Shown: positions 24,972-36,380, counted from the stretch's first letter. The stretch: 64,000 nt of DNA from Paragonimus westermani (GCA_008508345.1 QNGE01000943.1:1-64000); one strand, 5' to 3'. Notes: generated from the letters alone by a model not told the origin. A program made the numbers and translations.

Positions 24972-25478
24972 ATGGTGACCAAAATCACTCGTCATACAAT
25001 ATCCGCTGGTGCCAAATCCACAACAACGTGCTCTATAGTCGATTTTAATCGTCCTAAAGGTAAAGGTTCTAGGTCCAAAACTTATGTAGGCTCTCCTGAT
25101 GTTACTGCCGTTAAAGGGGGTGAAAATAATCTGGTGATCCCTACCACTCATCCTAAAAACTGCTCTGTTCCTGTAGATAGTGTAGTGGCGGACTTATTTG
25201 TCGAGGTATCTAAGCTGGAAGCAGAGCTCGTCCAATTAGGGGTAAGTCATACTGCACTTGATTCCCTGAAAGAGAAGCTTGCCTCTTTGTCTTGCATTTT
25301 CAGGGTGCCTGAAAGTCCCAGGATGGATGACATTCGGAGCGCAAGTAGGTTCATCAACACATTGGTAGCAGAAATCACAAAAATGATGCGTTGCTCAAAC
25401 AGTGCCATCGTATCCGATGTGCCAGATAAGCTGCACCTGGAAAGCATTGAAAGATACCCTCGAAGGTTACTTGAATAA
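24972..25478 (+). pseudogene. LINE ORF1-like, N-terminal part with coiled-coil-like segment
   Basis: A 168-codon open frame. The first 60 residues are basic and polar (GAKSTTTC, RPKGKGSRSK). Around residues 73-100 comes a heptad-like stretch (VEVSKLEAELVQLG, LDSLKEKLASL) that could form a coiled coil, as in CR1-type ORF1 proteins. No zinc knuckle or RNA-binding motif is obvious. The identification rests on position (upstream of endonuclease-RT on the same strand) and on this segment. The inverted copy lacks this region. It could be near intact, but a frame change separates it from the next ORF. Confidence 0.5.
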
Positions 25479-25537
25479 ACCCAACATCATATACCTGCAT
25501 CCGTCTTCGCGAGAAGACACAAAAGTTCTGCTGCCTG

Positions 25538-26203
25538 TTGTTATTCAAATTTCATAGTCAGGTAATTGCAAAACATTTCATACTGAGTCAGTACCTTATT
25601 AAGTCTAAAACCTCGTTTGAACTGTTAACAGTTATGGAGGACAGAACGCCCCTCGAAAGAAAATGTCAAAACCTCTTACTGGACAGGAACTCCGTCTCCA
25701 ACCATGTGATCCAGGATGCATCGGAAGAGGGTCCAACGATATCCAAAGATGGTAAAATGTGTTCCAAAGATCGCGCAGTACCGCTTTGTTTCACCACACC
25801 CAAATGCACCAGCGATCCTACCGACAATGTTAACTCCATCAAAGAAAACAAATTCGCTGGCTTGATTGATCTAACAGTAGATCTTTACATTTCCAACAGC
25901 GTGCCGAACGTTGGGGGTGCATCGGTCGAGGAATCAACTGGCAAATGGGGGCACACGAATGAGCGTGTCCATATTGAAATCGATGGAGCGTCTAGACTGC
26001 AACCTATCTGCGCGGAAACTGGCTCAAATAAGACAGGACGCCGAGGTCTTTTAATCGAAGACGGGTCGGTGCCTCGACTTCGAACCAAACCCGTAGGAAT
26101 CCACAAACCGAACACCAATGGGGTGCTCGTGATCACAAACCCTCTGCAACTCACTACTTTATGCGCCGCCCAAGGATTCCACCTGTGCATCATAAGGAAA
26201 TAA
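25538..26203 (+). pseudogene. LINE ORF1-like, second part
   Basis: A 221-codon frame, the longest open frame in the window and longer than chance predicts. It is rich in charged and polar residues, with no domain I recognise. The first in-frame ATG is probably not a real start; the inner MEDRTPLERK at 25,634 is a better candidate. It ends NPLQLTTLCAAQG, after which the 83-codon frame at 26,161-26,412 seems to continue the region. Its place between the coiled-coil ORF and the endonuclease suggests ORF1 or the ORF1/ORF2 junction. The function is unknown. Confidence 0.5.
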
Positions 26204-26550
26204 ACAGGCAAGGAAACGCAAACCCCTACCTTGCGAATAAAAGGACGCATCTCTTACCATTCCTCATTTCCAGGCTTCTGCCTAATAATAGCAGTCTCTC
26301 GCGTGACTCATTCATTCATATGGGGCTAAACCAGAGCCCCATGAAAAAGCCTACCTCACGTTCAACACCCCTTCAAACACGGATAGACCGTACACTTTGT
26401 GTATCCACCTAAAGGCAACCCGCGATCTCTTCGTTGACAACGAGCAGGTGGATATGACCAATCAACATAAGCAATAACCTTTTATAGCGTAACACACACT
26501 TTTCAGATTTCTCCTACTAACTACATCCCACATAGTTCCATTACACAACA

Positions 26551-28656
26551 ATGCCTTACTGGCACTTTCCCAACACTTCCTGTCATGGACTCAAACGCAG
26601 GTGACACCCTACCATTCTCCAATGAGCTCATTACAAGGATATCAGACCAATCATTATCACCAGAGTCCTTGAATCAAAAAGATGTTTCTGTTTTAGACAA
26701 GTTTAAAAATATAAAAATGGTGCCGAATAAGAAAAATGCACTAAGTTTGCTGCTTTTCAATGCACGTTCGCTAATTAATAAGATGCACATCTTTAGATCC
26801 TTTATATTCTTATATAATCCCTATATTATTCTAGTCACTGAAGCTTGGTGTACCCCTGAGACTCCAGACACAACTAAACTTTATAGGTTATCACATTTTT
26901 CGCAGAAATCGTAGTGTCGGAGGAGGTGGAGAATGTTTAATCTACCTGAGGGAGCAATATTCTGCAACCATACTCGATGAGCCATGTCTTGGTATGATAG
27001 ATGATTCCTTGTGGCTGCGAGTGTCGACTGGATCCCGTGAATTACTCTTATGGTGTGTCTACAGACCAACTAACACCACTCAAGACGACATGACGAACCT
27101 TATTAATGGACTGAGCTATGTATCAGCCTTACCTTCACAGTACAAAATAATTGGCGAAGACTTCAACATGCCCAATATCTCCTGGACCCCTTTCAATGCC
27201 TTTGCAAATCAAGCTTAGTTCCTTGGATGTCCAAATAAACGGATGGTGCTAACGTGTTTCAGTGCCTACTGGACAAGATCATACATCAGACCTCATCTTT
27301 ACCACGGGCATCTAGTCTGCCACTGTATCCGTCTTGGAACAATCTCCAGAAAGTGGTCATAACATAGTGAACTTAACGTCCGACCTAAAAGCTGTTGAAG
27401 ACTCGACCGTCATACACTACCGTCAAACTAAATTCGTCGACTGGACCGTGTCCACCACACTGCTGAGATCTCTGGAGTGAAACACATCTTTTCTTACCTC
27501 CGATCCTAGTATTGCAAACGAGGCATTTAATGAACACTTCATGTCTTGTATGAACATCTTAGCCCCGCAAAGATCAAAACACCGTAATGTGTACGGTAAC
27601 GGCATGAGTCTCACTCCAAAGGAGCAAGGCAAGCTCAAAAGTCTCAAATCACGGTACCGAAAAACATGAGACTTCTCTCTCATCGTGGAGGTGCATAAAA
27701 TGTTCAATGCATTTGGATATAGAACCAAAATGCTCTACAGGAGTGAAGAAGAACGTGCGCTTAACAGCACAGGTAAGAGCTCGCAGATGATGAGACGCAG
27801 GAACTATGCAAGAGACCTTGCGATCTCAGCAGTGACACCGCAGGACAAAACCACTGTAGATGATCCTCTAACAATCTGTGAGGTTTTCAATTCATATTTT
27901 GCTGCTTCCTTCAACATTGAAGGACACATACCGCCCCCATCTCCTCCTGTAAGTACAAGTACGTACCTAAGCCATATCCCTGTTGATGCATGGCTCGTAC
28001 GCTCTCACTTAGCTATTACCAAACCGTCTCACCTACCTGTTCCTGATGGCATTTATCCCGTTGCACTAAAATACGGAGGGAAAGACATTCCTCTGCTTCT
28101 ACTTAATATTTGTACACTTTCTTCAACATCAGGTTCCTTCCCTCTTCAGTGGAAAACCTCTACAATTAGGCTCCGCTATAAAGGTGGCTCGCGACATGAA
28201 GTCAGCAATTATCGTCCCATTAACCACACTTTAACTTGTTCTAGGGTGTTGGAAGTGATGAGAAAAAGCCGCGTTGTCTAATTTTTATTATCACGAAACC
28301 TTACAAAACACTCCCGGCACGGGTTTCTCAACAAGCGTTCTTGCATGATATGCCAGCCAGAGTTTCTCAACCATGTGACAGAATCTACTGGCGCCGATGA
28401 GGCGATTACCATTATATTGTTGAACATGGCGAAGGCTTTTGATCATGTGCCTCATAAGCGTCTCCTGCTCAAAATGTCATTCTTTGGTACTCGTGAGCCA
28501 TTGCTTAGCTGGTTTTCCTCATAACTCACAGGCCGCCCACAAAGAGTGAAAATAGGAGACAATTGCTCAACGCCCAGACCAGTTACTAGCGGTGTAATAC
28601 AATGAAGCGTTATGGGACCGTTACACTTCCTCATATATATAAACTTTATATGTCAA
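26551..28656 (+). repeat. Tract B: near-identical to 38,532-40,637 inverted
   Basis: Over 2,106 bp the two sequences pair without indel (coordinates sum to 67,188). I found only two mismatches, at 27,621 (g versus t) and 27,625 (c versus t); the second makes a stop in the inverted copy. The endonuclease, linker and RT frames translate identically and share the same disabling lesions. At 28,657 identity drops abruptly to an estimated 80 percent while homology continues. At 26,550 similarity fades within about 30 bp. Confidence 0.9.
26585..27218 (+). pseudogene. LINE APE-type endonuclease, frameshifted
   Basis: Two frames cover the domain. The first (26,585-26,914) holds LLLFNARSLINKM and YIILVTEAWCTPETPDTTKL, the N-terminal strand and the catalytic Glu region of APE-like endonucleases. 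After a frameshift near 26,900 the text continues with VGGGGECLIYLREQYS, then the 26,994-27,218 frame with LLWCVYRPTN and IIGEDFNMPNISW, equal to the VYRPP and GDFN blocks; the GDFN Asp is present within EDFN. The enzyme would nick target DNA. The same frameshift occurs in the inverted copy at 40,753-39,970. Confidence 0.85.
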
Positions 28657-29109
28657 GTTATTAACCATCGCAAACTATTCCTATATGCTGGTGTTATCAA
28701 ACTTGTTTACAGCTTTATTCCAGGCAATCTACATCCAGGTTCACAAAATATGCCGAAGGACCTCATGTCATTAGAGATTTGGTTTCAAACTTGGCTGATG
28801 AAATTTTCAGTCAACAAATCCACTGTCGTTGTGCATGGTGGCCATTTACCAGATGGCTTTATAAAGCTGGACGGTTACATCATATCAACCGCCAACTTAG
28901 TACGTGGCCTAGGTTCACGCTACTCAAACTCACTCAACTTTGCACAACATATACCTTTCCTAGTTGCTAAAACTAGACGGACGATAGGTAACATTAAACA
29001 CTCATTCTTCCTACCTGCTGTAGATTACACCTTCATAAACTATGCGTACGCCTCCAGTTTGAGTACGGCACGTTCATATATGGCCACCTGCGCAAGTCTG
29101 ATGGGGTAA
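27610..29109 (+). pseudogene. LINE reverse transcriptase, multiply broken
   Basis: The linker LTPKEQGKLKSL (27,610) is cut by a TGA near 27,668. The 27,685-28,281 frame then gives the fingers: PDGIYPVALKYGGKDIP, FPLQWKTSTIRLRYKGG and SNYRPIN. After a frameshift MAKAFDHVPHKRLLLK near 28,430 holds the first catalytic Asp. The SGVIQ-stop-SVMGPLHFLIYIN block near 28,590-28,640 is the GVPQGS...GPLLFLIYIN motif with a stop in it. The second motif, FADD in relatives, reads YAGV here, so both catalytic aspartates are lost. The thumb follows as LEIWFQTWLMKFSVNKST and LVAKTRRTIGNIKHSF. The matching site in the inverted copy keeps FADD. Confidence 0.88.
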
Positions 29110-29339
29110 CTCTGGAAAGTCTCCAACGTACATTCACGAGAAGCTACTCGGATTATCCATCCCATCTTAGCTACAGAGAACGTTGCCAGACGCTTGCACC
29201 TGATACTCCTTGGTTTCGGCGACTCAAGCATAACGTTGTACTCGTGTATAACCTGGTACACGACAATGAATTCACCATCAGCTTCGCGAATCGCTTATAA
29301 CACAGGTCGAAGTATAACCTCAGAAACAAGGACTTCAAC

Positions 29340-29561
29340 TTGGCAACTCTCAAATCCCGGAGAACACTACGTTCCAATTTTCTCGTAGTAAAATATTCCT
29401 ACACTGTGAACAAACTCCCGTATGCAATTAAAGCCAGTAAAAATATATACCGATTTAAACGGAACTCAAAAACTTTCCTAACAATGACGAACGTCATGCC
29501 CATTTCCAAGCTCTACTTTTCTGAGGAGGTTGTCTTTGAAAACGGACCTAATAACATCTGA
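29340..29561 (+). pseudogene. LINE RT C-terminal block
   Basis: A 73-codon frame reading LKSRRTLRSNFLVVKYSYTV, NKLPYAIKASKNIYRFKRN and a short tail. This is the conserved end of CR1-like ORF2, as in the WN.LP..I....S...FK pattern. The inverted copy has the same block at 37,943-37,626 with clear but imperfect similarity. Confidence 0.75.
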
Positions 29562-30510
29562 GGAAAGCCCTCTGTGTTGCGTGATATTACGTCACGCGCC
29601 CCCCCCCGAACCGATCATACCTACCGATTGCAGTATAGATCTTGTACTTTTAAACTTGCCAGCGAACAGGATAACATGTCTATAGTCAACACGTATAGGT
29701 GTCAATATACATGCCCGTTAGTAACAACCCAATCATCCTGGTACGCCCTTTCCTCATACTTATTGGTAGCTTGTGTGTATGTGTTGCAAACCCTCACGCA
29801 ACAGCTGAGCATGCTAAAATTGTTTGAAAAACAAAAAATTAATCTGTTTGTCTAACGACTGCATAATAACCTCAAGTCGCAACTCTTCCTCATTCCCCCC
29901 TGATAGACCATCAGGCAACCTCTCAGTATTGTCAAGCATTGTTCTCATCCTACATACCGGCCGTACAGAGATAATTGATATTGAAATCCGGCAGTAATCG
30001 TATACCAGGAAAAGCTTATAATCGATCTCCTCTCGTGTCACTTGATATCAGCTGTTTGCTAATGGTATATATTTCATCAGTTAACACAATGCTACTAACG
30101 TCACTTAGAAGGTTATGCCAGAATATTAGTTGTTCCATTGTTCGTCATAGCTCACACAGTCAGTTTCACGTTATCCCGTTTACCACAAGATTCCGCTCTC
30201 CCTCCTTGGTTTCACTTATATATCCCGCGCGAGGAAACATCCAACCCCACCCGGACACTTAAACTTCCGCGGTGGCTGAGCCTATCGACGGCTTCTCAAA
30301 ATTCTTTGGAATTTGAGCGAATAATGACGTCCGATCGAGAGGTCCATGCGGACCCTGCGAAAATATATGCGTCCCAACCTTGCCCGCATCATGAAAAATT
30401 TTCCCCGGACTATCGACATGGAATACTAATCAACTTCTTCGCCAATACATCCTCTTCATTCTCCAACCACCCCTTTTTGGCGCGACCTTCAGCATTAGGC
30501 CAGTGATCAC

Positions 30511-30788
30511 TGCAACGCGCAACCGAAACCAGCGAGCGCGCACAAACGGAATTTGGGTTGTGCAACGGAGCATGCTGCTGTGTTGTCGGTGCCGTTTCAG
30601 TTTACGTTTGTGTAAGTCGTGTGCATGCTCAGTGGGCCTTTGCCTCACGCTTGTTTATGTTGTTTCCCTTTACAGGAAGTTTGTTGGACCTCTTACTTCG
30701 AAAGAACGCTGTTCCCCGGCGCCTCCGCATTGCTGTGAATTCGGTCCACGGAAAGTCTGAGCGGAATCGACGGGCCTGCATGTCACAG
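30511..30788 (-). mobile_element. 278-bp solo-LTR-like insertion in the LINE 3' region
   Basis: The inverted LINE copy runs straight across this point (agcgatcaccttgtgg on its own strand), while this copy has 278 extra bases between two tcac repeats (30,507-30,510 and 30,789-30,792). Read on the minus strand it starts near tgtgacatgc and ends near gcgttgca, with gtgac/gtgat as a 5-bp target duplication with one mismatch. TG...CA ends, short target duplication and size fit a solo LTR. A homologous copy lies at 54,906-55,195 in the opposite orientation relative to the window. The exact end base is uncertain by one. Confidence 0.75.
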
Positions 30789-31062
30789 TCACCTTGTGGA
30801 GTTCCCATTGATGTAACGAATCAATTATTTTATCGAATTTTGCAGATCCCAAGTACTACCGTCCCAGAACTACGTAGCTCAAAGATCTGTGCCTACACTT
30901 GAATTTCCCCCTGATACCATATCTGTTTTGTTTCTGTATTCATATAGCTGACCCAGTGTACAATTTTCAAATCTGGTATTCATATGTGTGTATGCTTAAA
31001 AATCTGTACGTTGATCACGCTCTCCTGAGCGTGTTCCTCACAAATGCGTCCAGAAATATACG

Positions 31063-31091
31063 ATTATTATTATTATTATTATTATTATTAT
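31063..31091 (+). repeat. (ATT)n tail of the LINE
   Basis: Almost ten ATT units follow the conserved LINE 3' terminal sequence (gatcacgctctcctgag near 31,014, then ctcacaaatgcgtc). The inverted copy has the complementary (AAT)n at 36,381-36,394 after the same terminal sequence. Trinucleotide tails are usual at CR1-like 3' ends. Confidence 0.9.
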
Positions 31092-31469
31092 CCACCCTTC
31101 ATGGAGGATGATGACGAAAAATGAATGACTATTCCGTTTTCGACAACATCCTCCATGGTCGAGGAAGTACAAATATCTTATCGACCTTTTGGCAAATGGG
31201 CACTGAAGATTTTCCGGCACAATCCGATCAAATCTGCTAGGTGGGCGTAAGTGAAACTGCAGTACTGAAGCTGAGGTCCAACCTGTATTTCGCAAAAAAC
31301 CGGCCAGGCATCCGTTAAACTGAATGTCTTTTTGATACAGACCATTGTATTTTAGTTTAGGCTACCTGGTGATGCACTGGTTCAGAGAAAGTAATGTGGG
31401 TTGAGTACCGTGTTCTCAGATCTTGAACGACAGTCGCGGTGTTGATACTGTGACTTTTTGGTGACAGAG
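31092..31469. other. Noncoding stretch with a small hairpin
   Basis: No gene seen. catggaggatg at 31,100-31,110 and its complement catcctccatg at 31,147-31,157 form an 11-bp hairpin just after the (ATT)n tail. Confidence 0.5.
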
Positions 31470-32130
31470 AACTATGGGGTATTTAGCAAGTCTGAACAAT
31501 GAAGTTCAATCTGTTTGCCGACAACGTCATCAGATATGTCTTGCACCGGAAGTTCGATGACGCCGCGTGCTGTTGCATATTCTGTAAACAGGAGGTGAAG
31601 TTGCAATGTGTGACTGAATTCAGTATCGCCAGCAAAAAAGGGTTTACCGTGTTGATAGCATCGCACACGCTGTTTATATACGCGAGAAAAGTAACGGTCT
31701 CAAAGCTTCCTTGAATCACAATATTATTGGCTGGCTTTGGTGTTGAGCAATGTTCGCCTATTTTGTTTGGTTGAGTGTTGTCTTCCTTATATGAGGAAAG
31801 CCAACAGTATAAGGGCCCTTGTATGTCAAAAATGCTAATTTGATGAACAGACGCTTACGAAGCACATGATCCATCAACTATTTTGTATATGCCTGCACGA
31901 CGACGATTGTGTCACCTACATTGCGAGACGTCGATGCATGGCTTAGGTATACCAACCAACATGTTGTGCCCGATCAGTTACTGAGAAAACCCTGCTTAGT
32001 AACCGTCGTAGGAGTGTAAGACGTCTGCAACACGACGATGTGCACTTCGACCGTTCTTTCTGGCATCTTCAAGCAGTTTGAAGTGTAGCTGACAGGGCAA
32101 TAGCTACCGTTATGTTGTCTTGAACCACTT
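31470..32130 (-). pseudogene. LINE reverse transcriptase fragment
   Basis: Read on the minus strand in mixed frames: CPVSYTSNCLKMPERTVEVH near 32,090 (NYRPVSLTS..CK..ER), LMDHVLRKRLFIKLAF near 31,865 (FDXVPH.RLL.KL), VIQGSFETVTFLAYINSVC near 31,715-31,660 (GVPQGSVLGPLLFLIYIND) and PFFAGDTEFS near 31,640 (FADD motif with one Asp replaced by Gly). Order and spacing fit a CR1/Jockey-type RT. Frameshifts and the FAGD change show it is dead. Confidence 0.78.
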
Positions 32131-32285
32131 TAGCGGCGAGGCATCATATTCGTTATTCTTCTGGGATGTCGAGTAAAAAAGAGGACTGGAACAGATTCAT
32201 TGATAAAATGAGCATACCGAATTCTTCTCTTTATTTTTGGCGGCAAGCATTGGTTACCATCGGGTCAATGGTGAATTGTGAACTT

Positions 32286-33067
32286 ATTAGTAGCTGACTG
32301 TGAGCGCAACACTATTCAGGGTTTTGTCTACTTTTGTTGGAATAATTGCGGGTGGCGTATTGCTGTTCACACCAAACGAAGTAGCGAAATGTGGTTTGAA
32401 GAGTTTTATGAAAGGGCTCTTCCTGGAATTTCTCTGTTTCAACGGTTGCGTTAGTTTTACTGCTAGTGGTATTAAGTGGTCTGCGTGTGCACCTTACGAG
32501 AAACTCATGAGAAGCAGTACAGATTGGCAATCACGAGGAGTCGCCGATGTCGTGATGAGGTGTTGAACGTGATTGTGGAAAATTGGCTCTTTTATGTAGG
32601 TGATGCATCCGCTGTCTCACTCGGTGTGACCAGCCTTACGAAACATACGATAACCTATGATTTTCAGCTGTGTTCCTGGAGGATCTGAGGAGCACCATGC
32701 CTCAGGCACAAGGATGTCATGACGAATAGATAAGACACAACGGACCCAAAACTGTGCGCCTTGCTCGCTAGGACTCCTGTATTCAACAGTAATCAATCGA
32801 TGGATGTTTTCTGTTAGGCATGCCACTTAAACCTGCGTGGTGTACGAATCTTGTTAGGACTTTCTGAGACGCATTGCAAGCAGAACACATATAGCTGCAT
32901 GTCTATTCAGTGAACATCGCACAATCAGGGTCAAAATTGGACGCTTCTGTGCGTACTGCATGTTGAAGAAGTTTTTCCAGTGCGCGCATACAAACCTGCT
33001 TGATTCTAGGCGAAAAAGACACAAATGAACGTCGCAAAAAGATTGCCCGTAACCGCCAGACACGATC
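32286..33067 (-). pseudogene. Tract A': LINE endonuclease fragment, twin of 24,032-24,813
   Basis: Reverse-complement twin of tract A (782 bp, three mismatches found). The minus-strand frame at 32,826-32,617 reads HDILVPEAWCSSDPPG and IIGYRMFRKAGH, endonuclease motifs. RT of the same orientation follows at lower coordinates, so this copy sits in its natural LINE context. That makes it the likely source of tract A. Confidence 0.82.
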
Positions 33068-36000
33068 GACTTCGTTGTTAAAGACGTGCTCCTTGCCTCG
33101 CTAGCTTGACGTGCCTCTCGGTACGCCTTACCTTCCAGGGTCGGTAATAATACGAGGGGTTAACGCGCTGAGCCTTGGTTTATATGTCCATCGGTTGTCA
33201 ATAGTTAACAACGAATGGGTTTCGGTCTGTTGAATCGGTTCCAACACTGGTAAAGACGTACACGACAGGCGAGAAGCGGGTTGCAAATCTTTGTATGTTG
33301 CTATATCATCTAGGACACCGAATCAATTGGCTACTACTTGGATTTCACCTGCCCCCACCTCCATGAAGAGAAGTGCTAAGAAGGTGTCAACAGGAAAATG
33401 GGGTGTATTAAAAATATAGAACGAATACTTGGTGGTTTGTTTGAATTAACGTATATGGCTGTGATTGTGATGAATTCGTCACGCTCAGATAAAAATTATT
33501 AATACAGTGATCGCAGGATGCGTTAAGGCAGCCAGGCATTTTGAGGGGAATACTGAAGACGACGTAAAAATCACTGTGTCATAATGGGGCTCTCACTGTG
33601 ATTTTAAACAATAGGCGCATCACGCGATTGACCCCGGTTTCAAACAAGCGAGAACAACAACCAAACTGTGCGCCTAACAACATGCGCTTTTCCCCCTCTC
33701 TCTCATATCTGCTTGTAAGTGTTGAAAATCCACTAGTTCTGCTCGGTACGGCGGTCGACAGACTGGATTCAGGGTATAAGCGTATTTCGTTTGACGAGCG
33801 CCTATATATTTTTAGCTTTCTCAGTGACCGATTCGGATCTAAAAGACGTTCCTGAAGATACATTTCTTATTAATAGTGTTCTAAGATAGAACAGTGATAT
33901 GAAAAACTGTACGGAAGAAGCTAACAAACTTTGGCGGAGAATCCACAACATCTACCAGTTGCGTTACCAACGACCCGAGTGAAAACAACCACATGCAGCA
34001 GGCCGCGCAGTGGTGGAGTGAAAGTGCGCAAGTAACGCCAAGGTACACATAGGCGGTCATCAAGCAGTTGGAAGTAAGAACAAACAAACTGCGCCGGGAC
34101 AATCTTCCACAGATAAACGATCTCGAGCTTTGTTAGTATATCATTTTCAACGTTATTGGAAGGAATTAGTTGTTGCTCAAATAATCTGAATGGTTGTGTC
34201 AGCCCTTGCAAGGGAGGCTCCGAGTGCTGCCAAGACGAATTTAAATACAAGAAGAAGCACGGTCAGTGAGAAGGGAAAACAATCAAAGTGGAGAGAGTGG
34301 TCATCCATCTCCTGTCAAACGTACGAGTGGGTAAACGATAAATGCGCATAGCTGATTTAACACCTAATGAATCGCACGCTAACGATTCAAGTTCACACCG
34401 AGTTACGTGTAGTCGGTTGATCCAATAAATGCCTCTCAATATTCAACGACAGAGTTAGTCTATCATGGGGACGGTTAACAAGAAGGCGCTCGTAATAACT
34501 AGATTTAATATGGCACTTATTGAATAAATGTACAAGAAAATTGAGTCTCTCACCTCAAATGTGAATATCCTCAGGAATCAAAGAAAGAAAGTGCCCACAC
34601 AACAAATTGACAACCAGGCACCGATCAACGGTAGTGGACGATGAGACGGGTTGAGCTCACTCGAACAAACGGTCATTGGTTTGATCAGAGCAAAACGACT
34701 GTTCATGCGTCGAGAAACGACGGGAATCATAAGTTACTCAAGGAAAAATACGGAAGGGAAAATGTCTAATTTCGGTATTTAGAAGTTTACAGGGCCCGTT
34801 CTAAACAGGGGTAAGGAAAACGGTCAAAGTAGGTGGCGTAAGAGCATGGATGAGTAATGTATTTCATTTGGAGAAGACAGCAAAGCGTAGGGCTACCTTT
34901 CAACATCAAGCAAACCTCAGCAATCTTAGAATGACGCAACAAACATTGACAAAATCAACAACACCGATCAAACGGACTGGGCTGAAACAGACGCTCTTGT
35001 ACGAACTTTTGCAATTGAACGTCGATTGTCGTTTACTTGGAATAGTAGGGTTTTCACCATGCCAACTTTACCAGCTCGGAGAAAACGCTTGCAAGATCCA
35101 CTGTAAAATATTTCCATGCGCGGAGTGAACTTCAGAACGAAATCAGAGCCATTAATAACAAGCGGCGTTTCAAAGAGGCTTAAGCAGCCATCTTGCACTA
35201 TCAAGTGCAATGTCTATCCTCATACCCTGCATATCCCCCGATGATATTTTTGAATGCAGCCTTGGAAGTGCCTGGTCTTCAGCTGCAAATAACATACAAA
35301 TCCGTTTCAGGTTCTAAACTCTCTCTTGAAAACAATCTCCTCAAATCAGTTTGTTGCATTTCTATCACTCGCTTACACTCTCACATAGCATTTAATCTGA
35401 TGTGTGTTCGCAAAACTAAACATTGTTCTGTTGATGTACGACATCATGCACCCGCTACTCGCACTGTTGGAAGAAGGAAACATTGTAACCTATGAAAACC
35501 TCCAACAAATTTGACCCTATGTAGAGTTGTATTCGAGCACGTGTACATGGGAAAAACAGGCTTAAGACCCGCGCACACATTTGTGTATATGGGTATCCAT
35601 GTACAGGTTTTTTCGGACTAACCTGGGTGTCTTCATGTGCCTTCACGTTGTAATTGATGGTGGTCCATTTCAAGTGATTCACAATCACCACAAAAGGGTT
35701 GCGCACGCATAAAACGTTGGGAAAACAGAAGCAACCCCTCAATATACTGCGTACAGTCGCAATGGAATCTTGCGCTCTCCCTTGTGCTATGTAGACCCCC
35801 CTTGTTACTCTCCTAAAAACTTTCGTGTACTGTGAACCACCTACTACCGTTTATAAAGCGACATGGAAACTCAGATGTGACTGTATCTTAGAAATAGCTC
35901 TTGGTCACCCCGTTGTAGGAACGCACTTTAGACCATGTAACAAAACAGGGTCAAGCCCGCGCGGGCATCGCAGCGGCGGCGGCGGGAAGAAAGCGGGCGT

Positions 36001-36380
36001 TAGAATTAGGACTCCACGCCAGAAATACTGAAAACGATTCGAAAGCTTGTTCAAACTGCTTGAAAATAACTATTTTCCTGAAAGCAGTCTTATCAATCCG
36101 CAGCACATATTCGACGATTCCCAACACCACCAATAGATGAGTTTTATAAAATAATCGTAGACAAAACTTATATCATCGCTTCACAAAGCAAGCTTTGATA
36201 CATGTACATATGCAACTACACCAGTTTTCCCACCCGACTGTTACACCTGTTGTAGCAGCAACAGAGTGCTGTTGAAAAACGCCTCCAGACATCCTATAAT
36301 GGAAACACTGCCAATGAAGCATATCGGTCTGTGCAAAAATTGACGATAAGTTAGTGGCAAACAAACCTCGAATTGCGCTC
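33068..36380. other. Noncoding stretch
   Basis: No protein family recognised on either strand. Frames of 109 (33,921-34,250, minus), 92 (34,850-35,128, plus) and 100 codons (35,193-35,495, plus) carry no motif I can name. A GC-rich patch lies at about 35,957-36,000. LINE ORF1 for tract A' could be expected near 33.1-34.3 kb on the minus strand, but nothing supports it. Confidence 0.45.

Larger units (their letters stand above)
24972..31091 (+). mobile_element. CR1-like LINE, long copy, (ATT)n tail
   Basis: A plus-strand non-LTR retrotransposon with ORF1 (24,972 to about 26,412), APE endonuclease (26,585-27,218), RT (27,685-29,109 and on), a C-terminal block (29,340-29,561), a 3' untranslated region and an (ATT)n tail at 31,063-31,091. 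A second copy of the family lies inverted at 36,381-40,753, and the 3' regions can be followed side by side down to the tail. In this copy the 3' region contains an extra 278 bp (30,511-30,788). ORF2 is broken by frameshifts and stops, most of them shared with the inverted copy. The start is a guess: sequence between 24,814 and 24,971 has no landmark. Confidence 0.85.
31470..33067 (-). mobile_element. Second LINE fragment: endonuclease followed by RT
   Basis: The minus strand holds endonuclease sequence (33,067-32,286, tract A') and then, in the right order, RT sequence (about 32,130-31,470). It is a different LINE from the long copies on either side. No trinucleotide tail was recognised at its 3' end, which should lie below 31,470 close to the other LINE's (ATT)n tail. 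ORF1 is not recognised above 33,067. Confidence 0.75.

Noticed and set aside
28452..28634. 60-codon minus-strand frame, identical to a plus-strand frame at 38,554-38,736
   Set aside because: Antisense shadow of the RT coding region; it is duplicated only because tract B is duplicated.
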